Notes under the pieces: model-generated
Database searches by the model: none
Told to the model about the DNA's origin: nothing
Seen by the model: the letters and a program-made list of their open reading frames with translations, nothing else
Program-made: the position numbers and the translations under genes
Shown here: piece after piece, positions 7,913 to 17,597 of the stretch
Layout: each line of letters opens with the position of its first letter
How positions within the stretch are numbered: the stretch's first letter is position 1
NCBI RefSeq assembly: GCF_022802975.1
Contig: NZ_JAFEVZ010000001.1
Location: forward strand, 186,001 to 250,000
Length of the DNA: 64,000 bases
Reading direction: 5' to 3'
Source: Flavobacterium pectinovorum
GTDB lineage: Bacteria; Bacteroidota; Bacteroidia; Flavobacteriales; Flavobacteriaceae

Positions 7913-9064
7913 ATGGAATTTGATTTTCTGGAACCAGTTAACGAAGGAGTTTTAAAATATATTAGTTCGTTATCTTCTCAAGAATTGGGTAGTAAAATTG
8001 TTTTGCATACTCAGGATCAATTCCCTGATATTAGCAAGATTAATATTGCTATTATTGGTGTTTTAGAAGATCGTAGAAATATTGATATTGTTAATGAAGT
8101 TAACCTGACAGCAGTTCGTAAAAAACTATACGGTATGTTTCCTGGGAATTGGGATGCGTCTATTGCTGATTTAGGAGATGTTTTGGCAGGGGAGTCGGTA
8201 GAAGATACTTATTTTGCACTAAAAAAAATAACTTCATCTTTAATAAAAAATAAAGTCATTCCGATAGTTATAGGAGGTTCACAGGATTTGACTTATGCTT
8301 TGTACCGTGCTTACGATGATCTGGAGCAAATGGTTAATATGGTTTCTGTGGATAACAGATTTGATTTTGGTAAAGAAAATGAAACTGTTTCCTCAAATTC
8401 TTATCTGACAAAAATCATAATTGACGAACCGAATAATCTTTTTAATTATTGTAATATAGGGTATCAAACCTATTATAATTCTCAGGAAGAAATTGATTTG
8501 ATCGAAAAGTTGTTTTTTGATGCTTATCGGTTAGGTGAAATTTCAAACAAAATAGCTTTGGCTGAGCCGGTTTTTAGAGATGCAGATTTGGTTAGTATCG
8601 ATCTGAATTCGGTAAAGTCTTCAGATTCAGGAAATACAGTTTCTTTTGAGCCAAACGGATTTAATGGAAAAGAGATTTGTTCATTGGCACGTTATGCCGG
8701 AATTAGTGATAAGGTTTCCTCATTTGGAATCTTTAATCACAATAGTAGTATCCAGGAATCTGCTATAATTGCTCAGATAATTTGGTATTTTGTTGAAGGT
8801 TATCATTATCGTTCTAAGGAATATCCTTTTGGCAGCAGAACAAATTATTTAAAGTATATTGTTCCGCTTGAAGATGAAGAATTGATTTTTTATAAAAGTG
8901 ATAAGACAGATCGTTGGTGGATTGAAATTCCTTTTTTATCTAATGGAAACAATAAATTGAAAAGAAATACGTTGTTACCTTGTTCTTATGATGAATATTT
9001 ATGTGCTTGTAATCAGGAATTGCCGGAAAGATGGTGGAAAGCACAACGAAAAAACGCTCTGTAA
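7913..9064 (+). CDS. Arginase/formimidoylglutamase-fold protein, probably not a metallohydrolase
   Basis: 383 residues. The fold is recognised from IGVLEDRRNI at the N-terminus, PIVIGGSQDLTYALYRAY (~121-138), VSVDNRFDFG (~146) and LVSIDLNSVKSS (~228), which lie where ureohydrolases have GGDHS, DAHxD and SxDxDxxDP. Both metal-binding histidines are replaced here (H to Q in GGSQ, H to R in DNRFD) and the second aspartate of the third motif is N, so a di-manganese centre is unlikely. The start is 3 bp after the topA stop, so it is co-transcribed with topA. Such proteins are usually annotated as formimidoylglutamase, which the motifs here do not support. Confidence 0.75.
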   Translation: MEFDFLEPVNEGVLKYISSLSSQELGSKIVLHTQDQFPDISKINIAIIGVLEDRRNIDIVNEVNLTAVRKKLYGMFPGNWDASIADLGDVLAGESVEDTYFALKKITSSLIKNKVIPIVIGGSQDLTYALYRAYDDLEQMVNMVSVDNRFDFGKENETVSSNSYLTKIIIDEPNNLFNYCNIGYQTYYNSQEEIDLIEKLFFDAYRLGEISNKIALAEPVFRDADLVSIDLNSVKSSDSGNTVSFEPNGFNGKEICSLARYAGISDKVSSFGIFNHNSSIQESAIIAQIIWYFVEGYHYRSKEYPFGSRTNYLKYIVPLEDEELIFYKSDKTDRWWIEIPFLSNGNNKLKRNTLLPCSYDEYLCACNQELPERWWKAQRKNAL

Positions 9065-9326
9065 TCAATTTTTTTACCGAAAAGTCATGATTTTTTGATT
9101 TTATAAAGATTTTGTTATATTTATTTTAGTAGGATTAAGAATATGTAAAATGAAAATATCTGTTATTTGTCGGTTATTTTAAACGCTTTATCGATAATAT
9201 ATTTTTTTTTTATTTTTTTTAACATTAATTTTGAACCTTAAAATAAATATAGATTTAGTATTGTTTTTTTAAAAAATAATAAATACGTTTACGACTTAAA
9301 ATAATGAATAGAAATCCCAAATTTAT
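9065..9326 (+). promoter_or_regulatory. Leader region upstream of gldK
   Basis: A 262-bp very AT-rich gap with long T runs. TAATTTTG at 9226-9233 matches the -7 consensus, but no TTG sits at the right distance, so this is only a partial promoter match. No clear terminator hairpin was seen after the preceding gene. Confidence 0.35.
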
Positions 9327-10727
9327 ATGAAGAAGTTTATTGCATTTGCGACAATGTTAACACTAGTAATTAGCTGCGGTAAATCCGGAGATAAAGGCGA
9401 ATTAGTTGGTGTGCAAGGAGGAAAGTGGCATCCTGAAAAGCCGTATGGAATGACTTTGATTCCAGGTGGATCTTTTATTATGGGTAAATCAGATGGTGAT
9501 TTAGCTGCGGTAGAAGATGCTCCGACAAAAACAGTAACAGTTCGTTCTTTTTATATGGATGAAACAGAAATTACCAATGCTGAATATCGTCAGTTTGTAG
9601 AATGGGTAAAAGATTCTACAATGAGGGTTCGTTTAGCTATTTTAGCTGATGAAACTGGTCAAAAATCAGGGGCAGGAAGCACTGGTAAAGGTAAAAATGC
9701 CGGTAGTATTGCAGATTATGCATTTAATGATTCTGAGCCTGATAAAATGACAGCTTATGATAAGTATATGTATGATAATTATTACAGTGTAGGTACAAAA
9801 GATGATCCTTATGCTGGAAGAAAATTAAACAAAAAAGTTAAGTTAATAAAAGATACAAAAGCTTATCCGGATGAGTATTATGCTGAGGTAATGGATTCGA
9901 TGTATTTGCCAATTGAAGAATCGTATAATGGTTTAAGAACAATTGATGTGAATAAATTGAAATTCCGTTATTCATGGATGGATATTCAGGCTGCTGCAAA
10001 AGCTAAAGTTGGTAAGAGAAAGGACTTTGTGAAAACAGAAGAGGTGCCAATTTATCCTGATACAGCTGTTTGGATTAAAGATTTTGCTTATTCGTATAAT
10101 GAGCCAATGCATAATGATTATTTCTGGCATAAAGCATACGGTGATTATCCTGTAGTAGGAGTAACCTGGAAACAAGCTAAAGCTTTCTGTGCTTGGAGAA
10201 CTTTAAATAAAAATAGTTATATTAAATCAAAGAAAAAAGGACGTGATTTAATTAATGCTTTCAGATTGCCTACAGAGGCAGAATGGGAATACGCTGCAAG
10301 AGGAGGTCTGGAATCTGCAACTTATCCTTGGGGTGGTCCTTATACGAGAAGTGATAGAGGTTGTTTCTTAGCTAACTTCAAGCCTAGTAGAGGAGATTAT
10401 GCTGCAGATGAAGCTTTATATACAGTTGAGGCTAAATCATATGAAATGAATGGTTACGGATTATATAATATGGCTGGTAATGTTTCAGAATGGACAGATT
10501 CAGCTTATAATCCAAATGCGTATGAATATGTTTCTACAATGAATCCAAATGTTATTGATGGAAACAATCAGAGAAAAGTTGTTCGTGGTGGTTCTTGGAA
10601 AGATGTAGCTTACTTTTTACAAGTAGGAACACGTGATCATGAATATGCAGATTCTGCAAGAAGTTATATTGGGTTCAGAACTGTACAGGATTATATGGGA
10701 ACTCAGGCAACTGGTAGTAAAAAATAA
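9327..10727 (+). CDS. gldK: GldK, T9SS/gliding outer-membrane lipoprotein
   Basis: 466 residues with a lipoprotein signal MKKFIAFATMLTLVISC (Cys17) followed by a sulfatase-modifying-factor (FGE) fold: GGSFIMGKSDGD, FYMDETEITNAEYRQFV, FRLPTEAEWEYAARGG, NMAGNVSEWTDS and VRGGSWKD at the end. GldK forms, with GldN, the periplasmic ring under the outer membrane in the type IX secretion system and is needed for gliding. It is the first of gldK-gldL-gldM-gldN (gaps 57, 51 and 41 bp). Confidence 0.96.
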   Translation: MKKFIAFATMLTLVISCGKSGDKGELVGVQGGKWHPEKPYGMTLIPGGSFIMGKSDGDLAAVEDAPTKTVTVRSFYMDETEITNAEYRQFVEWVKDSTMRVRLAILADETGQKSGAGSTGKGKNAGSIADYAFNDSEPDKMTAYDKYMYDNYYSVGTKDDPYAGRKLNKKVKLIKDTKAYPDEYYAEVMDSMYLPIEESYNGLRTIDVNKLKFRYSWMDIQAAAKAKVGKRKDFVKTEEVPIYPDTAVWIKDFAYSYNEPMHNDYFWHKAYGDYPVVGVTWKQAKAFCAWRTLNKNSYIKSKKKGRDLINAFRLPTEAEWEYAARGGLESATYPWGGPYTRSDRGCFLANFKPSRGDYAADEALYTVEAKSYEMNGYGLYNMAGNVSEWTDSAYNPNAYEYVSTMNPNVIDGNNQRKVVRGGSWKDVAYFLQVGTRDHEYADSARSYIGFRTVQDYMGTQATGSKK

Positions 10728-10784
10728 AAAGTAAATTAAATTCAATAACCAAATCTATTTAAAACCTAAAAAAAGAGTATTATT

Positions 10785-11432
10785 ATGGCATTATTAAGTA
10801 AAAAAGCAATGAATTTCGCTTATGGTATGGGAGCGGCAGTAGTAATTATTGGAGCATTATTCAAAATTACTCACTTTGAGATTGGACCTTTAACAGGGAC
10901 TCTAATGCTTTCAATCGGATTAGTTACAGAGGCGTTAATTTTTGCACTATCGGCTTTTGAACCTGTAGAGGATGAATTAGACTGGACTCTTGTGTATCCT
11001 GAATTAGCAAATGGTCAGGCAAAAAAGAAAGCAGATAAAGTTGAAGCTCCATCTGATGCTCAGGGATTGTTGTCTCAAAAATTAGATGCTATGCTTAAAG
11101 AAGCTAAGATTGATGGAGAATTAATGTCAAGCTTAGGAAACAGTATCAAAAATTTTGAAGGAGCTGCTAAAGCTATTTCCCCTACTGTAGATTCTATTGC
11201 TTCAACTAAAAAATACAGTGAAGAATTATCAATGGCTGCTGCTCAAATGGAATCATTAAACAGCTTATATAAAGTTCAATTAGAAAGTGCGGCAAGAAAT
11301 GCTGACGCTAACAAAGAAATCGCTGAGAATGCATCTAAATTAAAAGAGCAAATGCAATCTATGACTGCTAATATTGCTTCTTTAAACAATGTTTATGGTG
11401 GTATGCTTTCTGCAATGAGTAACAAAGGATAA
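10785..11432 (+). CDS. gldL: GldL, T9SS/gliding motor stator protein
   Basis: 215 residues. Two transmembrane helices lie at about residues 10-30 and 37-57, followed by a soluble, helical cytoplasmic domain. Glu49 in the second helix (GLVTEALIF) is present; this glutamate is known to be essential for proton-driven motor function. Lys27 and His30 are also in the first helix region. GldL and GldM form the inner-membrane GldL5M2 motor that powers protein export and gliding. Directly followed by gldM. Confidence 0.96.
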   Translation: MALLSKKAMNFAYGMGAAVVIIGALFKITHFEIGPLTGTLMLSIGLVTEALIFALSAFEPVEDELDWTLVYPELANGQAKKKADKVEAPSDAQGLLSQKLDAMLKEAKIDGELMSSLGNSIKNFEGAAKAISPTVDSIASTKKYSEELSMAAAQMESLNSLYKVQLESAARNADANKEIAENASKLKEQMQSMTANIASLNNVYGGMLSAMSNKG

Positions 11433-11483
11433 TTAGTTTTTAACTATATATTAAATTTATTAATAAAAACTAATTAGAAAAAA

Positions 11484-13028
11484 ATGGCAGGAGGAAAATT
11501 AACCCCTAGACAGAAGATGATTAACCTGATGTATCTGGTTTTCATCGCAATGTTAGCAATGAATATGTCCAAAGAAGTTTTATCTGCTTTTGGATTAATG
11601 AATGAAAAGTTTGAAAATGCAAATACTGCTTCAGTCGCAAACAATGCAACTATGTTGTCTTCATTGGATCTAAAAGCTTCTGAATCAAAAGGAGAATTTG
11701 CTACAGCAGCAGTAACAGCTCATAAAGTTGAAAAGATTTCAAAGGAATTTTATGCATACATCGGAGGCTTAAAAGGTGATGTTTTAAAAGGGTTTGAAAA
11801 TGATAAAGAAACTGGGAAATTACCTTATGAGTCTATGGATAAAGGTGATAATATCGATAACTGGTTTACAGGAGAAGGATATACAGCTAAAGGAAATGAA
11901 GTTATTTCTAAAATCGAGAAGTATAAATCTGACATAAAAGCTGCATTAACAGATAAAAACAATAAGTATGCTTCGATAATTGCAGAGGTTGAAAAGAAAT
12001 TTGATGTTTCTGATGTGGCTAATAAAGAAGGTTTGAAAGACAAATATCTTGCTTATCATTTTAAAGGGTTTCCAGCTGTAGCTTCATTAGCTAAACTTTC
12101 AGCTTGGCAAAATGATGTGCAAAAGACAGAATCTGATGTTTACAGTGCTGCCTTAGGTAAAGCTGCTGTTTCTGAAGCATCTTATAGTAAATTTCAAGCA
12201 ATCGTAGTTTTAGATAAAAATGCTTATTTTCAAGGAGAAAAAGTTACAGGTAAGGTAGTTTTAGGAAAATATGACCCAAATGCTCAATTTTCTGGATTCA
12301 AAGGTCCTGGGAAATTAGTTAATGGTCAGGCTGTACTTGAAATGACTGCTGGTGGAGTAGGAGAGCAAAATATCAGTGGATCATTTAATTTTATTGAAAA
12401 TGGTAAGCCAATTCCTCTTCCTTTTAGTGGAACATACGTTGTAGTGCCAAGACCAAATTCTGCTACAATTTCTGCGGATAAAATGAATGTTGTTTATAGA
12501 GGAGTTGTTAACCCAATTTCTGTATCTTTTGCAGGTGTAGCTGATAATAAAGTTGTAGCTAGTGCTCCGGGATTATCTTCTGCGGGTAAACCAGGAAAGT
12601 ATAATATGAGCCCTGGTTCAGGTACAGAGGCGACAATTTCTGTTACAGGAACATTACCTAACGGTGATAAAGTATCAGATAAGAAAACATTCAGAATTAA
12701 AGGTATTCCTGGTCCAACAGGTACAATCAGAGGTGAAATGGGTGTTGTTAAAGGGCCTAAATCTAACTTAGAAATTGCTACCATTGGAGCTAAATTACTT
12801 GATTTTGATTTTGAAGTTGGTTTAGATGTAGTTGGATTTAATTTAAAAATTGCCGGACAGCCTACGGTTGTTGTTAATGGTAATAGATTAAATGCACAAT
12901 GTAAATCAGTTCTTTCTAAAGCAGGAAGAGGAGATCAGGTTACTATTTCTGAAATTAAAACTAAACTTGTTGGGGCTGGTAGTTATTTATTACCAAGAAC
13001 TGCTCCGGTAATTTACGAAATACAATAA
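11484..13028 (+). CDS. gldM: GldM, T9SS/gliding motor rotor protein
   Basis: 514 residues: a single N-terminal transmembrane helix (INLMYLVFIAMLAMN, ~13-27) followed by a long periplasmic part with a helical D1 domain and beta-sandwich domains (for example FQGEKVTGKVVLGKYDPNAQF, GKYNMSPGSGTEATISVTG). Arg9 just before the helix, the known partner of GldL Glu49, is present (MAGGKLTPRQKM). It transmits motor rotation across the periplasm to the GldK/GldN ring. Confidence 0.96.
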   Translation: MAGGKLTPRQKMINLMYLVFIAMLAMNMSKEVLSAFGLMNEKFENANTASVANNATMLSSLDLKASESKGEFATAAVTAHKVEKISKEFYAYIGGLKGDVLKGFENDKETGKLPYESMDKGDNIDNWFTGEGYTAKGNEVISKIEKYKSDIKAALTDKNNKYASIIAEVEKKFDVSDVANKEGLKDKYLAYHFKGFPAVASLAKLSAWQNDVQKTESDVYSAALGKAAVSEASYSKFQAIVVLDKNAYFQGEKVTGKVVLGKYDPNAQFSGFKGPGKLVNGQAVLEMTAGGVGEQNISGSFNFIENGKPIPLPFSGTYVVVPRPNSATISADKMNVVYRGVVNPISVSFAGVADNKVVASAPGLSSAGKPGKYNMSPGSGTEATISVTGTLPNGDKVSDKKTFRIKGIPGPTGTIRGEMGVVKGPKSNLEIATIGAKLLDFDFEVGLDVVGFNLKIAGQPTVVVNGNRLNAQCKSVLSKAGRGDQVTISEIKTKLVGAGSYLLPRTAPVIYEIQ

Positions 13029-13069
13029 TAAAGTAGGTAAAACTACGTTCAATATCTTATAATGATATC

Positions 13070-14062
13070 ATGATGAAAGTAAGAAATTTTTTAATAGCTG
13101 TTGTTTCTATCGCCGGAAGTTATACTTCTAATGCGCAATCAAACTTGCTTAACGCGAAGACACCTGCGCAAATTGGGCTAAAAACTCCTGCACAGCTTAT
13201 CTCAGACAATGACAAGCCTTTGGCTTATGGTTATGTAGATGATAGAGATGTATTAATGGGAAAAACTACTTGGGAAATTATTGATTTAAATGAAAAAATC
13301 AATTTTCCATTATATTTTCCTGTAGATACGGCTAATATTGGTTCAGATAGACGTTCTCTTTACGATGTTTTGACGAAGGCTATGAAAAATGGCAAAATAA
13401 CTGAGGTTTATTCTGATAGTTATTTCAATACTAAAAAATCTTTGAAAGATATCGAAGGGTCATTATCTCGTATTGATACAACTGATGCTGGTAGAGAACT
13501 AATTAATCAATACCCTGATGATTACAAATCACATGTGGTTAAGAAAAAAGTAGTTACTGGTACAGGTAAAAAGAAAGTAGTTACTTATGTTGATGAAGTT
13601 GTTGGTGCAACAAGAACAGTACCATCTGAGTATATTTTAAAACAAGATCTTACTGCAGCCGATGTTTCACAATATAAAATTAAAGGATACTGGTATTTTG
13701 ACAAACGCCAGAGTGAATTGAAATATCGTTTACTTGGAATTTGTCCTGTAACTCCTGATGTTTATACGATGAACAGTGATGAAAAGGATTATATTGAGTT
13801 ATTTTGGGTTTTTTATCCAAATTCAAGAGAGGCTTTACATGAAGCAAAAGCTTTTAACGACAGCAACTCTGCTCTTCCAATTTCATTCGATCAAATCCTG
13901 AACTCCAGACGTTTTAACGCTGTTGTGTATAAAGAGGAAAACATGTATGGTGATCGTGAGATTAAAGAATACATGAAAGATAATGCACAAAATCAGTTGT
14001 TAGAGTCTGAAAGAGTAAAAGAAAAGATTCGTAATTTCGAACAAGATATGTGGAACTACTAA
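13070..14062 (+). CDS. gldN: GldN, T9SS/gliding periplasmic ring protein
   Basis: 330 residues with a cleavable signal (MMKVRNFLIAVVSIAGSYTSNAQ) and the characteristic GldN regions: NEKINFPLYFPVDTANIGSDRRSLYDVL, EYILKQDLTAADVSQYKIKGYWYFDKRQSE, YRLLGICPVTPDVYTM. It partners GldK in the T9SS periplasmic ring. Two consecutive ATGs exist (13070, 13073). No second gldN paralog (gldO) follows; the next gene is a flavoenzyme. The long conserved stretches are split here only for brevity. Confidence 0.95.
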   Translation: MMKVRNFLIAVVSIAGSYTSNAQSNLLNAKTPAQIGLKTPAQLISDNDKPLAYGYVDDRDVLMGKTTWEIIDLNEKINFPLYFPVDTANIGSDRRSLYDVLTKAMKNGKITEVYSDSYFNTKKSLKDIEGSLSRIDTTDAGRELINQYPDDYKSHVVKKKVVTGTGKKKVVTYVDEVVGATRTVPSEYILKQDLTAADVSQYKIKGYWYFDKRQSELKYRLLGICPVTPDVYTMNSDEKDYIELFWVFYPNSREALHEAKAFNDSNSALPISFDQILNSRRFNAVVYKEENMYGDREIKEYMKDNAQNQLLESERVKEKIRNFEQDMWNY

Positions 14063-14082
14063 GTTTCAATGTTACATTATAA

Positions 14083-14119
14083 CAAAAACTCTTGCTACCT
14101 TTGTAGTAAGAGTTTTTTA
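14083..14119 (+). terminator. Terminator after gldN, with a promoter match in its loop
   Basis: aaaactcttgctac pairs with gtagtaagagtttt, followed by a T-run; the 4-nt loop is cttt. TACCTTTG at 14096-14103, spanning the stem and loop, fits the -7 consensus TAnnTTTG for the gene starting at 14136. No good -33 TTG is present. Confidence 0.75.
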
Positions 14120-14135
14120 TTTTATATATTACACA

Positions 14136-15209
14136 ATGCTTGATTATTTAATTGTCGGATCTGGATTAGCCGGAATTTCTTTTGCTGAAGTTGCCCTAAA
14201 AAACAACAAAACTATTTTGCTTATTGATGATAAATCTCAAAATTCTTCAAGAGTAGCTGGTGGGTTGTATAATCCAGTGATTTTAAAGCGTTTTAGTGAA
14301 GTTTGGGATGCTAGTCGACAATTAGTTTTGATGAATGATTTTTATAATCACGTGGAAGATAAGTTGAAGGAGAAATTTAATTTTAAAATGCCTGTTTTGA
14401 GAAAGTTTTTCTCTATTGAAGAGCAGAATAATTGGTTTGCAGCTTCAGATAGAATAAATCTGGAACCCTTTTTATCTACTAAATTAATTTCTAAAAAGTT
14501 TAATGGTATTGATTCTCCGTACGATTATGGTGAGGTTTTGCATACAGGATATATCAATACATCGTTGTTATTAGAAAAATATAAAGAATATTTGATTGAT
14601 AATAATTTGTTGCGTGAAGAAACTTTTGAAAGTAAGGATATTGAATTCTTAGATTTAGGGATTCAATATAAAAATATTCAGGCAAAGCATATTATTTTCG
14701 CTGAAGGTTTTGGCTTGCATAAAAATCCTTTTTTTAATTATTTGCCTTTGGACGGTACAAAGGGAGAGTTGTTTGTAATAAAAGCACCAGATTTAGATCT
14801 GGATGTTATTGTAAATACGAGTGTTTTTATATTGCCGTTAGGTGAAGGACTTTTTAAAGTTGGTGCTACTTATAATTGGTATGATAAGACCGAAGGGCCT
14901 ACTGAAGAAGGTAAAAAAGAACTTTTAGAGCGTATAAAAGAAATTATTACATGTGATTTTGAAATTGTAAAACATTTTGGAGGTGTTCGTCCTACTGTTG
15001 CTGATAGAAGACCTCTTATAGGAACTCATGAAGCACATAAAACACTTCATATTCTGAATGGTTTGGGTACTCGAGGTGTAATGCTTGGCCCGTCTCTTGC
15101 GCAGAAATTATTTGATCATATCGAAAATGGTGAGCCTATCGATCGTGAAGCAGATATTAAACGATTCCATAAAAGATATTTAAAGTCTCTTATTTCTGGA
15201 CGGACTTAG
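14136..15209 (+). CDS. FAD-dependent oxidoreductase (DAO family)
   Basis: 357 residues with an N-terminal Rossmann FAD-binding motif (DYLIVGSGLAGISFAEVA) and the DAO-family C-terminal segment (GGVRPTVADRRPLIG, then NGLGTRGVMLGPSLAQKLFD). The family oxidises amino groups or related C-H/N bonds (glycine oxidase, D-amino acid dehydrogenase, sarcosine oxidase). The substrate cannot be read from the sequence. The 3' end overlaps the convergent DUF983 gene by 20 bp. Confidence 0.82.
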   Translation: MLDYLIVGSGLAGISFAEVALKNNKTILLIDDKSQNSSRVAGGLYNPVILKRFSEVWDASRQLVLMNDFYNHVEDKLKEKFNFKMPVLRKFFSIEEQNNWFAASDRINLEPFLSTKLISKKFNGIDSPYDYGEVLHTGYINTSLLLEKYKEYLIDNNLLREETFESKDIEFLDLGIQYKNIQAKHIIFAEGFGLHKNPFFNYLPLDGTKGELFVIKAPDLDLDVIVNTSVFILPLGEGLFKVGATYNWYDKTEGPTEEGKKELLERIKEIITCDFEIVKHFGGVRPTVADRRPLIGTHEAHKTLHILNGLGTRGVMLGPSLAQKLFDHIENGEPIDREADIKRFHKRYLKSLISGRT

Positions 15210-15573
15210 GATCATATGAGACAAACATATTGATGTATAAATTTCTGGCAAGTCTTAAAACAAAAGGGAATAAAACGATTAAAGTAATTACAATCGATAA
15301 AAAAGATTGTTCGATCGTGACTCCGAAAAATACGAACGAAACTATAAAAGCAGCAATTCCGACAGCTACATTTAGTCCGTAACTTACATACATTGCACCA
15401 TAAAAAAAGGAAGGTTCTAATTGGTATTTTAATCCGCAATGACTGCAATTTTCGTTCATTTTGAGAACTTTAGTCAAATGAAGCGGGTTTTTATCCAAAT
15501 ACATGCTCTCATTTTGACATTTAGGACAACTTCCTGTTAAAATACTATTTAGTTTCGATCCTTTTTTTAACAT
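15190..15573 (-). CDS. DUF983 family membrane protein
   Basis: 127 residues from ATG 15573 (MLKKGSKLNSILTGSCPKCQ); a TTG two codons upstream is less likely. A zinc-ribbon-like pair CPKC ... CSHC precedes two transmembrane helices (MYVSYGLNVAVGIAAFIVSF and FLSIVITLIVLFPFVLRLA), the usual DUF983 layout. Function unknown. Convergent with, and overlapping by 20 bp, the flavoenzyme gene. TAAATTTG at 15618-15611 on the minus strand is a possible -7 element. Confidence 0.82.
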   Translation of the reverse strand: MLKKGSKLNSILTGSCPKCQNESMYLDKNPLHLTKVLKMNENCSHCGLKYQLEPSFFYGAMYVSYGLNVAVGIAAFIVSFVFFGVTIEQSFLSIVITLIVLFPFVLRLARNLYINMFVSYDPKSVQK

Positions 15574-15680
15574 TTGCAAAAAATTTAGTTTACCATTTAT
15601 CCCGGTAATGCAAATTTACAATTTTCATTCTCTGTTTAAGGTGTCAAAATATGAAACTTTAAACTTTAAACAACATTTTA

Positions 15681-17594
15681 ATGCTTAATATACACAATCT
15701 TTCGGTTTCTTTTGGGGGAACATATTTATTTGAAGAAGTTACTTTTCGTTTAGGAGCCGGTGACCGGGTAGGTCTTGTTGGTAAAAATGGGGCGGGTAAA
15801 TCGACAATGCTTAAAATGCTGGCTGGAGATTTTAAACCTGATTCAGGAGTTATTTCTCAGGAGAAAGATATCAAAATGGGATTCCTGCGTCAGGATATTG
15901 ATTTTGAACAGGGAAGAACAGTTTTGGAAGAAGCGTATGAAGCTTTTACTGAAATTAAAATTGTAGAAAAAAAGCTGGAAGAAGTTAATCATCAATTGGT
16001 TACCAGAACGGACTATGAAAGTGAAGAATACGGACAAATCATAGAAGATTTATCTGATTATACACATCGTTTTGAACTTCTTGGAGGTTATAATTATGTT
16101 GGGGATACAGAAAAAATTCTTTTAGGTTTAGGTTTTAAAAGAGAAGTCTTCAATAACCAAACCGAAACTTTTTCAGGAGGTTGGAGAATGCGTATAGAGC
16201 TTGCAAAACTTTTATTGCAGTCAAATGATGTTTTGCTTCTGGATGAGCCAACGAATCACCTGGATATTGAGAGTATCATTTGGTTAGAAAGTTTTCTTCG
16301 AAATTATCCCGGCGTTGTGGTAATTGTGTCGCATGATAAAATGTTTCTGGACAATGTTACCAATCGTACAATCGAAATCTCTTTAGGAAAGGCATACGAC
16401 TTTAATAAGCCCTATTCTCAATATTTAGAATTGCGCCATGAGATTCGCGAAAAGCAATTAGCGACTCAAAAGAATCAGCAGAAAAAGATCGAAGAAACAG
16501 AAAAATTAATCGAGAAATTCCGTGCAAAAGCTTCAAAAGCTTCGATGGCACAATCATTGATTAAAAAACTGGATAAAGTAGAAAGAATTGAAGTTGATGA
16601 AGATGATAATTCGGTAATGAATATTTCGTTTCCGGTTTCTAAAGAGCCAGGAAAAGTAGTAATCGAAGCTGAAAACGTTACAAAAGCTTACGGAGACAAA
16701 ACGATTCTTAAAGATATTAGTTTATTGGTTGAAAGAGGAAGTAAAATTGCCTTTGTTGGTCAAAACGGACAAGGGAAATCGACTTTCATTAAAGCATTAG
16801 TAAACGAATTTGAATATCAGGGAAATATCAAATTGGGACACAATGTTCAATTAGGATATTTTGCTCAAAATCAGGCTGAATATTTAGACGGAGAAATTAC
16901 GCTGCTTCAAACTATGGAAGATGCGGCAACCGACACGAATCGTATGAAAGTACGTGATATGTTAGGATCTTTCCTTTTCCGTGGAGATGATGTAGAGAAG
17001 AAAGTAAAAGTACTTTCCGGAGGCGAGCGTAATCGTCTGGCACTTTGTAAATTATTGCTGCAGCCAATAAACGTGTTGCTGATGGATGAGCCTACGAACC
17101 ACCTGGATATTAAATCTAAAAACGTTTTAAAAGCGGCGCTTCAAAAATTTGGCGGAACTTTATTACTGGTTTCTCACGACAGGGATTTCCTTCAGGGAAT
17201 GTCAAATATCGTTTACGAATTCAAAGATCAGAAAATCAGGGAATATCTGGGTGATATCAACTATTTCTTAGAACAGCGTAATCTGGAAAACATGCGTGAA
17301 GTAGAGAAAAAAGATGTTGTAAAAGCCGCTGCTCCAAAAGAGAATAACAAAACATCTTATGAAGATAAGAAAAAAGGAAAAGCACTTCAAAACCGTCTGA
17401 GTAAAGTTGAAAGTCAGATCAAACAATTAGAAAAAGACATTCAGCATGATGATAAAATGCTGGCTTCCAATTATGATAAACATATTGAAGACGCTTCATT
17501 TTTTACCGCTTACAACAAAAAGAAAGCAGATTTAGATCAATTGCTTTTGGACTGGGAAATCGTTCAGGAAGAGATTGATAATTTTAATGCTTAA
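15681..17594 (+). CDS. ABC-F family ATPase (Uup/YheS-like ribosome-associated)
   Basis: 637 residues with two ABC domains in tandem and no membrane helices. Walker A motifs: GKNGAGKST (~36) and GQNGQGKST (~360). Signatures: SGGWRMR and SGGERNR. Walker B: VLLLDEPTNHLD and VLLMDEPTNHLD. A helical linker rich in E/K lies between the domains (ABC-F arm), and the C-terminus is a charged coiled coil (NRLSKVESQIKQLEKDIQHD). ABC-F proteins bind the ribosomal E site and help stalled translation; some protect against antibiotics. Nothing here marks it as a resistance type. Confidence 0.9.
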   Translation: MLNIHNLSVSFGGTYLFEEVTFRLGAGDRVGLVGKNGAGKSTMLKMLAGDFKPDSGVISQEKDIKMGFLRQDIDFEQGRTVLEEAYEAFTEIKIVEKKLEEVNHQLVTRTDYESEEYGQIIEDLSDYTHRFELLGGYNYVGDTEKILLGLGFKREVFNNQTETFSGGWRMRIELAKLLLQSNDVLLLDEPTNHLDIESIIWLESFLRNYPGVVVIVSHDKMFLDNVTNRTIEISLGKAYDFNKPYSQYLELRHEIREKQLATQKNQQKKIEETEKLIEKFRAKASKASMAQSLIKKLDKVERIEVDEDDNSVMNISFPVSKEPGKVVIEAENVTKAYGDKTILKDISLLVERGSKIAFVGQNGQGKSTFIKALVNEFEYQGNIKLGHNVQLGYFAQNQAEYLDGEITLLQTMEDAATDTNRMKVRDMLGSFLFRGDDVEKKVKVLSGGERNRLALCKLLLQPINVLLMDEPTNHLDIKSKNVLKAALQKFGGTLLLVSHDRDFLQGMSNIVYEFKDQKIREYLGDINYFLEQRNLENMREVEKKDVVKAAAPKENNKTSYEDKKKGKALQNRLSKVESQIKQLEKDIQHDDKMLASNYDKHIEDASFFTAYNKKKADLDQLLLDWEIVQEEIDNFNA

Positions 17595-17597
17595 AAA

